From Erodium maritimum (lineage: Eukaryota > Streptophyta > Magnoliopsida > Geraniales > Geraniaceae): a stretch of DNA of 64,000 nt. A program made the translations under genes and the position numbers. Below the pieces are notes generated by a model. It saw nothing but the letters and a program-made list of their open reading frames with translations, made no database searches and was not told the DNA's origin. Numbering within the stretch: position 1 is the first letter of the stretch; each line of letters starts with the position of its first letter. Positions 1 through 9,110 of this stretch are shown here, piece after piece. Location of the stretch: contig OY997591.1 in NCBI GenBank assembly GCA_963921825.1, positions 40,445,825 to 40,509,824 of the forward strand, written 5' to 3'.

Positions 1-228
1 AAACGAAGCAGGAATGATTAAATTAGTAAATTGGTCAAGAAAAAAATGGACACTTGTTCAAATGATACCATGTTATTCCAATTATGTCCTTACTTGTGTA
101 AGAGATTTATGAATTGTGCGTGAGTTTGATGACTTGTGGGTGATGATGTGGCATCATGGTAAATGTTGGATCTTAGGTGTGTGCGGCTATGATGAATTCA
201 CACAGTTTTTAAGATAAGAGTGGTTTTT
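1..228. other. Unassigned AT-rich flank
   Basis: No reading frame, repeat or motif that I recognise. It is the sequence left of the inverted-repeat element that appears to begin near 229. Confidence 0.4.
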
Positions 229-287
229 AGCCGATTTGTCCTTTATTCTTTTATGTTGTTTTTTTTTTGAAGTTTACTCTAATTATT
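229..287 (+). repeat. Outer left part of the TIR
   Basis: About 60 percent alignable to the inverse complement of 5354-5402, including a T10 run facing an A10 run at the same relative place. It ends in TTACTCTAATTATT, which is also the left target duplication of the nested LINE. Confidence 0.4.
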
Positions 288-1170
288 ATTTTTTTTATGG
301 GAAAAGAGAATTTAATTGAAACGTCTTTTGAGCTGAAAGATGAGTTACAAGATCTAGCTACATATACACAAAAAAGGATTCCCCAGACGATCATATGTCA
401 ACTAATAAAGGAGATCAAGCAAAACTAAATAGAGCTTACAAAAAAATAAAGAAGCCTACAAACCAAGCCAATGAACAAATGAAGAGCTTGATGTCTTTGT
501 AGAAACTTGACTTGCGGTCCAAGAAATGAAGAGAAAGAAGGCCATAGCTATCCAAATCCTAAGCCTTACTAGGGAAGAAGTCAGTAAACTTAGCATTCAA
601 GGATTGGAAATTGATTTAGAATTTAAGGATTGGAAAATGATTTGAAGAGGTCGGATGAAGCACAAAAGCTGGGCAGGAAGAGGATGTAGAGAGCTTTACT
701 TCAGTTGACTTGCATCCCACGGTACTGCAAAGACCAAGGGTAAACTGGAATGGTAACTATTGCAACTGAGATATAAACTATGAGGATGAAAAAGCTGCTG
801 CAATCGGACAACAAACTCTGAGGGGTGAATCAAAACTACAGCAACCAATCGTAATGAGAGGTCAGGAAGATAGATGGAAAGGAGTGTACCACGAGGATCT
901 GCAAAGAGGGGCTAAGCAGAGCTGCAAGATATAGCTAGAACAAAAAACACTCAAGCCTAAAAATGGTCTACCCAAAGCACTCAGAGAGAACAAAAAGGAT
1001 GGAAGGAAGAGGAAACAGAACTCGCACACAACAGTCCCAGAGAGGGACCAAGAAGACATAAGACATCAACCAACAAAGGCCTTACCAAACTCACCACTCT
1101 CCCCAAAACCACACCCAAACCCTCCCCAAACCCCAACCCCAAGAACTAGATAAAGAGCCTTGAACATACT
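288..1170 (-). other. 3' UTR and tail of LINE-1
   Basis: No coding potential. A pyrimidine-poor stretch at about 1080-1145 (ACCAAACTCACC, CCCCAAACC runs) has a counterpart at the same place in LINE-2 (about 15055-15120). This supports a shared 3' UTR. Confidence 0.6.
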
Positions 1171-1791
1171 TTAAGAATGAGGCCTTCTGCAGCAAGAGAG
1201 TGGGGATTCCTTCCACACTTGAATAGAGAAAAATATATCTAGGGGCTGGAAATTATTCCAAGCCCAAGAGTAAGCTTGGTTGAGAATTTTATCAAATATG
1301 TCCAAAGTTGAAGCTGAGATATCATTGAAGAAGAGATTATTCCTTGCCAGCCATAATTGCCAACAACCAATCTGAATGAGGTTTTTCCAGACTACTTTAC
1401 CAATAGGATTGATCAGATAAGTCCAAGAAGAGAAGAGGTCTTTGATAGTCCTTGGCATGACCAGATATATCCCCCACCACTGACAAATCAAGCTCCAAAC
1501 CAACCAGGATTTCCATAAGAGACCACTATTTAAACCTTTAGTGTCGATCAGAGCAAATTCTGAATATTTTCATATTGATAAAAGGCCTCTTGAGCTTCCA
1601 GAGGCATTGATAAAATCATTCTCCTAACCTGATGATAGACCACAACTTCTGTAGAAATTGGAAGGTAATGGATCCAACTTTATTTCCTGAACCATTATAA
1701 AGTCTGGACTTTGCTTGCTTACCGAACACATGAAGCATCTCCTCTTTTGATGAGAGGAGATTCCTCTCACATTCCATGAGAGGAATTTCAT
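1171..1791 (-). pseudogene. LINE-1 ORF2 remnant: endonuclease start joined to the zf-RVT C-terminus
   Basis: ORF2 begins at the ATG at 1789-1791 with MKFLSWNVRGISS, the standard start of the apurinic-type endonuclease domain, and shows its catalytic-Glu segment (DFIMVQEIKLDP). After about 80 codons it jumps to the C-terminal zinc-binding RT region (WWGIYLVMPRTIKDLF ... WQLWLARNNLFF) and stops at about 1171. The whole reverse transcriptase core is absent, and there is at least one further in-frame stop between the two parts. A full ORF2 of this family is about 1,200 codons, as in LINE-2. Confidence 0.8.
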
Positions 1792-1798
1792 GAAGAAG

Positions 1799-3797
1799 TT
1801 AATTAGAGGGGGAAGGGATGAGCTTATTGCTCATCAAGGAACCATTATCAGAGTCTTCATCAAGATCAGCAAAATCATTCTCTTATCCTCCTTCCAGATC
1901 AACAATTTGATTTATCTGATCCTCAAGAGTTTGCATATGATTGAGGAGCACTTCTTCAGACACTTTGGCTTTTAGCCCTATAGCTTTCCCAAACTGCCAA
2001 GCTTTCTTAGCTTCAGAGTATTTTTCCAAGCCAAGGAATGGGACTTTCTTCACCTGAGTGTTGGTAGAAGGGGGTATTTATTTCACTTTAGATCTAGTGA
2101 CATAAGAGTGTGGTACCTTGAGTTTGGATGTTTTCTTCTTTTTGGTTTTAGTTGCAGGAGGGAGAGAATGTTTTATTTTGGACAGTCCCAAGAAATCTGC
2201 AAATTCTACAATCTGGTTTTACAACAAATCAGAGGAGCCTAGGAGGGAGGGTGAGCTCAAAGGTAAGGCATCAGCACCACTCAATAAACAATCTAAGCCT
2301 AGTGGACCAAATGAGAAGGATGGAGAAGGGATGGTTTCTTTTCTGCTGACAGTATCTATTTCCAAAGAGCCTTTATCTTGGACCAATTTTAGCATTAAAT
2401 GCTCAACTACCATTGTACCTTCCTTTTCAACATTACCATGAAGAAGTTGTGTTTCAACTAAAGAATCCAACTTAGAGCTGTAAATAACAGGGCTTAGAGG
2501 CCCTACAGTGATGGGATTGGAGGGTTTAGGACTGAACTGGGTGGTCTGAGTAGCATATGGGCTATAGATTTGAATTTCCCCCTCAATTTGTGCAGGTACT
2601 GTTGAGATCTGTCTTGGAGTTACAGGATAGAGAGGGAGTTGAGGAGTATTTGAGACCAGGACTTGATTTGAGCTCAGAACATCAATACACCCAAGGGTTG
2701 TTGCATCCAGAGTATCTTTGACTATCAAGTAATCCAAAGTATTGAGAATGGTTGAAGTAGAATTATCTTATGATGTATTAGCTTCAGCTGAGGGATTAAT
2801 CTTACCTACCTGAGAGGATTGGATATAAATACTTTCCATATCAACCTGAGCTGGATGATTATTAATAGCATCATCACCCTTCTGAGGAGAAGGGCAGTTA
2901 ATACCACCCTCATCAATCTGAACTAGAAAGTCATTGCCATTAATATTAGTCTTAATCTCTGATGCAACAAGAATTGATTGCTCAGTATTTGAGGCCCCCA
3001 ACAAATGAGTAACTCTTTTAAGAACATCAGAGCTATAGGTATTTAAATCAGGAGAAAAGAGACGATCTTGGTTTGAGGAACTGTCTGAACTGTTGGAAGT
3101 AGAAGAAGAATTTGGAGGCTGAATGTGATGAATATCCGAAATATTAATAGATGAGACCAAGATATTATATGAATCATTTCACAAGGTAATCTGCACTTCT
3201 TCTGATATTGGATGAAGTTTACAAGTATGAATTAAAACCATAGCCACATCTACCATAGTGCCAAATTTTGATAGAGGATGAGTAAAAATGATATTGCCAA
3301 AGCATGCCACTACAACTTGAAATGATTCTTCACACTATCAATGGAAAGGTATTCCATGTAAATCCAACCAAACAAACTTCCCACCTCTGAGGCACAGGCT
3401 GGATTTACAGGGAATGAATGTCAACCAGTCATGTAACCAAGTTCCCCAATCCCTCAACAATTCCTTATCATATTCTTCATCAGGGCAATGTACTAGAACT
3501 ACTCGATTCCCCAGACCTTTTAATTGTATTTCTGAAACTCCTTGGAATGCAATCTCCCTCTGGATAGCATCTACTTGCATATTAAGGTGGGAAATAGCCA
3601 GATGAGAATGATTCAAAATATAAGCTTGACTGCTGATTATGGAGCCTTTGTGCAATAAATCATCATAGGTTTTGAAGCAATCATTTTGGATATAAGCTGC
3701 ATGTGCTTTCCTTGATTTTGTTTGAGCTTGATGATGTGGATTTGATCTGTCCCAAGCTTTTGTGACAAATAGCTTATGATTGGCTATAGTGGCTCCA
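1799..3797 (-). pseudogene. LINE-1 ORF1 (RNA-binding protein), 5'-truncated
   Basis: ORF1 proteins of plant L1 elements bind the element RNA. The visible part begins with NGATIANHKLFVTKAW, matching NGYVISSHKLFVTKAW in LINE-2 at the end of the RRM-like fold. Next come a segment with RVVLVHCPD and WLTFIPC, then FVWLDLHGIPFH (DUF4283-like). A long Ser/Asn-rich linker follows (about 2220-3160), then a Lys-rich block with HSYVTRSK (about 2085-2130) and an acidic tail. The predicted stop is 1799-1801, 7 nt before the ORF2 ATG. It is decayed: an in-frame TAA sits at 2078-2080, with frame breaks between segments. The N-terminus was never inserted (5' truncation at 3797). Confidence 0.75.
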
Positions 3798-3885
3798 TTA
3801 CCCTAATTATTTTTAGTGGCCCCTCAATACCTTAAAATGGCATTTTCTGTCACTTTAGTACCTACCGTTAGTTTCAGTCTATTTT
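3798..3885 (+). repeat. Inner left part of the TIR
   Basis: Matches the inverse complement of about 5284-5353 over roughly 70-75 bp with a few mismatches. Its first 14 bases are the right target duplication of LINE-1, so the LINE landed inside this repeat. Confidence 0.75.
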
Positions 3886-3969
3886 CCATCCAAACACCTA
3901 AAAAGTCCATAATACCCCTCACTAACATACAAATTTTCAAACCAATGCCATTGAATTTCAAAAACTATT

Positions 3970-4270
3970 TTCTTTTATTTATTTTATAAAATCTTTTATT
4001 TATTTTATAAAATCTTTTATTTATTTTATAAAAAATAGATTTTATTTTAAAATATCTGTTTTTTATTTTTAAAAAATTCATGTTTTATTTTAAAAATCAG
4101 ATTTTATTTTTTTTAAATCAGATTTTATATTTTTAAAATCATTTTATATTTTTAAAAAAAATCAGAATTTACTGAAGAAAATCAGTTTTTTATTTAAAAA
4201 TCATATTTATTTAAAAAAATCAGATTTTAATTATTAAAAATCATTTTTAATTATTCAAATTTAGTTTTAA
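3970..4270. repeat. AT-rich repeat block inside the TIR element
   Basis: Three tandem copies of a 21-bp unit (AAAATCTTTTATTTATTTTAT) at about 3970-4034 are followed by repeated short palindromic pieces of the form AAATCAGATTTTAT to about 4270. No coding potential. The region 4270-4700 is ordinary AT-rich filler with no recognised feature. Confidence 0.7.
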
Positions 4271-4707
4271 TTTTCAGATCTTATTAAATTCGTTTATTTT
4301 ATTTTTTTCAATTTGCTACCCTTCTTTAACCTTAGAACACTACCTAATTTTTTTTTCCAATTCACTACCCTTCTTTAATTTACCATCTCTAATTTCCATG
4401 GCCAAATATCATCCAATACACAGTACCCAAATTCATCAAAATACTCCATTTTCAACAGCAAAAACATAGAAATTCTTGGACAATTTCAGAAGAACAGAAA
4501 TCAGGAGAACATTCAAACTTGATGAAGAACATAAGAACATTCAAACTTGCTGAAGAACAGGAGAATCAATTTCACCAGAACAATTTCAAATTATTTCTGA
4601 ACATGCCCCAAATCAAACTTCCCCCAAACCCCAAAATGCCCCAAATCCCCCAAAACTACACCAAAAGCCAGCGTGGAGCTTCAAATCTGTAAAATAAAAA
4701 TGAGTTG

Positions 4708-5080
4708 TCCCGAAGTGGTGCATCAGGTTCTCCTTCCGTCCCGTGAAGAAGTTGTCCACCACGATCATGTTGTCCCCCCGAGCCATCAGGCGATCCACAC
4801 GGTGGCTCCCCACGAACCCCGCCCCTCCCGTCACCACGACCCGCCTCCCCTTCCTCTTCAACCCTAGCGGCACCCTCCCCCCGGCGCCCACGTGCCATCG
4901 CCGCTCCTGATACTCGTCATCGCTCTCGGAGATCACCTCTTGTGGCCGCGGCCGCGCCGTCGAGGGGGAGGGGAGGCTTGTGAAGAAGAGGGGGCGGCGA
5001 TGGCCACGCCCAGGAGGAGGAACAGGGGGCGCTGCTGCCGAAGGAGGTAGCTGATGGGGTTAAAGGAGGATTTGTTCGAA
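4708..5080 (-). pseudogene. UXS: Captured fragment of UDP-glucuronate decarboxylase (UXS)
   Basis: UXS makes UDP-xylose from UDP-glucuronate. Golgi isoforms have an N-terminal membrane anchor followed by a Rossmann fold. On the minus strand this stretch encodes an anchor-like piece (SYLLRQQRPLFLLLGVAIAA, about 4970-5066) and then, in another frame, RVPLGLKRKGRRVVVTGG, AGFVGSHRVDRL, DNFFTGRKENLMHHFG (about 4708-4870). The second part holds the glycine-rich NAD motif and the FFTGRKENL signature of the family. It stops matching at HHFG, well before the YxxxK catalytic site, and a frame change separates anchor and Rossmann parts. So it is a decayed 5' gene piece, strongly GC-rich in AT-rich surroundings, carried between the TIRs. 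The family match is secure from the motifs. Confidence 0.85.
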
Positions 5081-5283
5081 GTGTGATTGGGAATGGATTG
5101 AAAAAAAAGATGGTTGAAGCAGCGAGGATTGAAGCTTAGATGAGAGAAGATGAGGGTGTGAAAGAGAGAGTAGTAGAAATTAGGGTTTTAAAGTACCTAA
5201 CGGTAATTTGGGACTTTTTTAAAAAAATGGGGTCATGTGCCAGACACATGACCATTTTCCATCTAAAATGGATGGAAAATTGA

Positions 5284-5402
5284 CGGTAGGTACTAAAGTG
5301 ACGGAAAATGTCATTCTAGGGTATTGAGGTGCCACTAAAAATAGTTAGGGTATTGAGGTGAAAAAAAAAACGATAATTAGGGTATTGAGGTGAAAATTAG
5401 CC
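5284..5402 (-). repeat. Right TIR of the Pack-type element
   Basis: Inverse complement of the left TIR. The unit TTAGGGTATTGAGGTG recurs three times in this end (about 5317, 5345 and 5378), so the terminal part is itself a short direct-repeat series. A hairpin (TTTTCCATC ... GGATGGAAAA) lies just inside, at about 5254-5279. Confidence 0.65.
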
Positions 5403-5410
5403 TTTTTTTT

Positions 5411-5861
5411 AATAAGCCAAGAAATTTTATAAAGCCTCCAATTCAAAGAATGAATTTGGGAGGGAAACATCATCCAACTAGCTATAGAGGATGAACAAAT
5501 ACAAGGTGAGAGTACAAAACCAACAATAATTACAGCAAACACAAAAATCAAACCCTAAAAGCCAATAAATCCCAGCTGAGAATGTGCCACCGAGTAAGAG
5601 TGGTGATGAGAATGATGTAGAAGCTCCCTACAGTACAGAAGAAACCAAAGAGTGGGGTGCTGTCGAGGGAGATCAAATCTCGGTGTCAAATGATGTTGAG
5701 AAATTGATGAGAGATGGTGAAGTTGAAGCTGCAGAATGATGCAGATCAACTTGTTGCTGAAGTGTCCCAATCAGAAGAATGAAGGACTAATTTGCTAATG
5801 CTGTGTTGTACTGAGGGAAAGGATTGTGAATGAGAATAATCCTCTCAAGAATGACCTTAAG
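5411..5861 (-). other. LINE-2 3' UTR, distal half
   Basis: No coding potential. It joins to 14806 once G1 and one copy of its TTAAG duplication are removed. Confidence 0.6.
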
Positions 5862-6795
5862 TGTAAGAACCGCCCCCGGTCGATCCCGGTCGAACCGGTG
5901 ATTTTTGGCAAAGTTTAACTTTCGGCTGGAAAAGTCAACAGATGACTCCTGGAGTCGTTTGGGACCTTTCCGGGGCCCAAAAAGCTTAGCCGTCATCACA
6001 GTTAGCTTAGTTGGGCCATTTCCTTTCATTTGACTGTAATATTGGAAAAGTCAATTTTTGGTCAAACGAGAACTTTTTATCGACAAATCCTAATTAATTG
6101 AGGTGTTGGATTTATTTGAGGACAAGGTGGTCCCCACTAGGAAACATGTCCTAAGTGGCTTGGAGGAGAAGAAATGGGTGTCAAAAGACCCATTTACCCT
6201 CACTTAAGTCAAAATATAAGAATTGGACCAAAGGGGCTTTTTGGAAATTCAACAAATTAGGTCTTTAAGGCATTTGAAGCAACAATTTCAGTCTTATTTC
6301 TTGTGCCAGCCGAAATTTGGAGAGAAAAGAAGAAGGGAAGAAGCAAAGGAAACTTGAAGAAGAAGAAAGGGAGAAAGGAGCTATCTTGAGCCAAGTTCTT
6401 CATCCATTCTTCTCCAAAACCCCAAAATCTTCTTCATCTCATCATTACAAAGGTAAGTAACCTATTAAACTTCATTTTCAATTCATTTTAAGCTATGGGT
6501 TTCCTTGGTGTTTTGCTTAAACTAGCTAGGCTTGAGTCCTTTGTGGTTGAATGTCGTTAGATGATGTTTCTAGAGCAATAGATGGTTGATTTGTGTTGAA
6601 ATCATTGTTTTTTTAGTTGTTTTTTATTTGGTAATCTCTTGGGTAATTGTTGTTTTGATGAATCCTACCTTGGGTAGTGATGGATTGAAGTTATGTGACT
6701 GTTTTGGAGGTTTTGGATGACTGAAAATTGAGTTTTTGGACTATTTTTCGTGGAAAGGAGGCTGGAGGAAGAAGAAGGACGAAACTGGTCTGGGC

Positions 6796-6905
6796 CGTCA
6801 CGGATCCGTGACGGGCACCGTGACGGGAGACGACACGGCTCCATGAGGGAGACCGTGACGGCACTCGTCACGGGTCCGTGACGTCATCCGTGACGGGGAG
6901 TCTCA
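6796..6905. promoter_or_regulatory. Cluster of TGACG palindromes in the G1 LTR
   Basis: A perfect 20-bp palindrome CCGTCACGGATCCGTGACGG lies at 6796-6815, a near copy (CGTCACGGGTCCGTGACG) at 6865-6882, and TGACGTCA at 6879-6886. About eight TGACG/CGTCA cores fall within 110 bp. TGACG is the known core site for plant TGA-class bZIP factors (as-1-like). A regulatory role here is inference. Confidence 0.5.
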
Positions 6906-7796
6906 CGGCTCCGTGACCCGATCCATGGCAGACCAGTTTTGATCCTTTTGAATCCTTTTTGGGTGTTTTTCGTTTATTTCGAAAGGTGATTTTGAACCAA
7001 ACGGTTGGGGGTTTTAACTTAGATATGTGTCTCGTGGTTAGTCTTTAATTATAGTTTTAATTATGATCCAAGACCTTGGACCCGAGCTCGACGAAGGAGG
7101 AGGCCTTGGGAACCACGTGAGAGGACGGGGAGGAAGCTAGCCAGGACGTCAGCAGCTAGGAGTAATTGAGCGTTGGAGAATTCAAGGTAGGGACGAGTAG
7201 TAAACTCCACTCTTAATTTAATTAATGCTAATAGTATGCCTATAGGATAATAATAACCGGAAAGGTCCTAGTTTGCATATAGGATGTGATTCACTAGAAT
7301 AGCCGCTTTCAATTATAATAATAACCGGAAGAGTCTAGTATGCATGTAGGATGTGGTTCACTAGTTTAATCGCTTTCAATTCTTGGGAAATTGTCGTGCT
7401 GGTAGAATGGCCAGGACGAGCCTTATGATTGATTGTGATTGTGTTCAATTGTCTCGATTGTCGATGCATGTTTCGTCTTTAGGTTAATATAAGAGTCACA
7501 CTAAACTCGATGAATTATGACAAGTATGTTATGAACGATTGACTTGGTGACATGAATGGTTGAGCGATTACTTGGTTGTCTCGTGATAAGGTTGAATAAA
7601 TGAATTTCGATGATTGTAATGTGAATGGTTGATCCGTGTTATGATTGATTGAGTGAATGCTTGAATGTGATGTGATTGTGCCTTGTGATATGATCGTGTG
7701 AGTGATAGACCGATGGATATGGTTGGTAAGTCATGTCGGTAAGCTTGGTTTGACAATGTGAGGGTTGTATTGTGTTTGATGTGTTATGTGTGATGT

Positions 7797-8070
7797 TGGT
7801 TGTGTACCCCGAGGTGTGTTTCCGGGAAGATACCTAGGTCGATGTGCGTTTCCGGTATGGTATATGATTGTGTATCCCGAGGTGTGTTTTCGGGAAGACA
7901 TCTAGGCCGATGTGCGTTTCTGGTATGATGTACATTATTTACCCCGACGTGCGTTTCCGGGAAGACGTCTAGGCCGATGTGCGTTTCCGATATGACATGT
8001 GATTGTGTGCCCCGAGGTGTGTTTCCGGGAAGATATCTAGGCCGATGTGCGTTTCCGGTATGATATACTT
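7797..8070 (+). repeat. Tandem array in the left LTR of G1 (~68-bp unit, 4 copies)
   Basis: Each unit carries CCCCGAGGTGTGTTTCCGGG followed by CTAGGCCGATGTGCGTTTCC. The right LTR (about 13902-14100) has three units, so copy number changed after or during insertion. Degenerate shorter CCCCGATGATATGTGT units follow to about 8210. Confidence 0.8.
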
Positions 8071-8218
8071 TTTGCTTCACCCCGATGATCTATGTTTCTT
8101 TGGGGACATTTCCGGGAGACCCGATGATATGTGTTCCGTTGGGGATATTTCCGGGAGCCCCGATGATATGTGTAATCTCTGGATCGAGGGGCATTCCGAT
8201 ATGATGTGTCGGTCCATG

Positions 8219-9110
8219 TGTGGATCTGTGTAGAGAGCTGCCAAGAATGGTGTGTGAGTTCCCGGAGGTCTTTCCAGAGGAGCTGCCAGGATTACCGCCG
8301 GCGCGCGAGGTGGAGTTTAGGATCGACTTGATCCCGGGTACGACCCCGATATCTATGGCCCTGTATCGATTTGCACCAGCCGAGTTAGTCGAGCTGAAGC
8401 GACAACTCGAGGAGCTTCAGGAGAAGGGATTCATTCGTCCAAGCGCTTCACCATGGGGAGCACCTGCCCTCTTCGTGAAGAAGAAGGGTGGAGCATTGAG
8501 GATGTGCATCGATTATCGGAAGTTGAACCGGGTTACGGTGAAGAACCGCTACCCGATGCCGAGGATCGATGACATGTTCGATCAGTTGAGAGGAGCGAAG
8601 TGCTTCTCGAAGATTGATTTACGATTAGGGTACTATCAGTTGAGAGTTCGGGAGGAGGATGTGGCGAAGACCGCATTCCGGACTCGGTACGGACACTTCG
8701 AGTTCCTAGTGATGCCGTTCGGGTTGACGAACACACTTGCAACATTCATGGACTTGATGAACGGTATTTTTCGACCGTACCTGGACCAGTTTGTGGTGGT
8801 GTTTGTGGACGACATTCTGATTTATTCGCCTAGTGAGGAGGCGCATGAGGAGCACCTGAGGACAGTCTTGACGTTGTTACGCACTCACCAATTGTACGAC
8901 AACTTGGAGAAGTGCGAGTTCTGGCTCGCCGAGGTGAAGTTCCTCGGGCATGTTGTATCCTGAGAGGGTATCTTAGTCGCCCCGGCAAAGATCGACGCAG
9001 TTTCGAAGTGGGCACGGCCCAAGAGTGTATTTGAGATCTGCAGCTTCCTGGGATTGGCGGGATACTATCGACGGTTCGTCCAAGACTTCTCACGTCTGGC
9101 CGCGTCAATA
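8219..9110 (+). pseudogene. Gypsy pol portion (reverse transcriptase) in G1
   Basis: Recognisable as chromovirus-like Gypsy RT: start motif [33 protein letters not shown], the [11 protein letters not shown] stretch, FGLTN, and the active-site region [12 protein letters not shown]. It is followed by the beginning of the RNase H side (SFLGLAGYYRRFVQDFSRL). It is a fossil: the rest of pol and gag are not present in this element. Confidence 0.9.

Larger units (their letters stand above)
288..3797 (-). mobile_element. LINE-1: 5'-truncated, internally deleted plant L1-type LINE
   Basis: Read on the minus strand, it starts inside ORF1 (3797), passes the ORF1 stop (1799-1801) and the ORF2 start (1789-1791), and ends in a T-rich tail (A-rich on minus) at about 288-297. 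It is flanked by a 14-bp target duplication with one mismatch: TTACTCTAATTATT at 274-287 and TTACCCTAATTATT at 3798-3811. ORF2 keeps only its first ~240 bp and its last ~400 bp, so the copy could not move itself. It is a close relative of LINE-2 (5.4-21.4 kb): ORF1 segments, C-terminus and 3' UTR correspond. Confidence 0.8.
229..5402. mobile_element. Non-autonomous TIR DNA transposon carrying a UXS fragment (Pack-type), with a nested LINE
   Basis: The sequence from 3798 to about 3885 is the inverse complement of about 5284-5353: both read outward-in as CTAA[C/T]TATTTTTAGTGGC, then CCTCAATACC, then TCACTTTAGTACCTACCG. A weaker match continues outward on both sides. On the left it lies beyond a nested LINE (229-287, with a 10-T run); on the right it is 5354-5402, with a 10-A run. 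Without the nested LINE (288-3797) the element is about 1.66 kb, has no transposase, and holds an AT-rich repeat block and a GC-rich host-gene fragment. Long imperfect TIRs plus captured exon sequence fit a Pack-MULE, but the superfamily is not proven because I see no target duplication. The outer left boundary is uncertain. Confidence 0.55.
5862..8218 (+). repeat. Left LTR portion of G1
   Basis: It starts with the Gypsy terminus TGTAAGAACCGC. The first few hundred bases are homologous (with AAAAAGCTTAGCCGTCATC) to the inverse complement of the G2 right LTR near 57,600-57,974. The 3' half repeats at 13000-14254. It contains a TGACG palindrome cluster and a ~68-bp tandem array. Confidence 0.8.

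Noticed and set aside
4613-4936. A complete small gene read from the UXS region
   Set aside because: The UXS match ends at HHFG, the anchor is in another frame, and the rest is AT-rich element filler, so it is a captured fragment and not a gene.
3798-5402. CACTA or hAT identity for the TIR element
   Set aside because: The ends do not start CACTA and I could not find an 8-bp duplication. A MULE-like assignment is only a suggestion.
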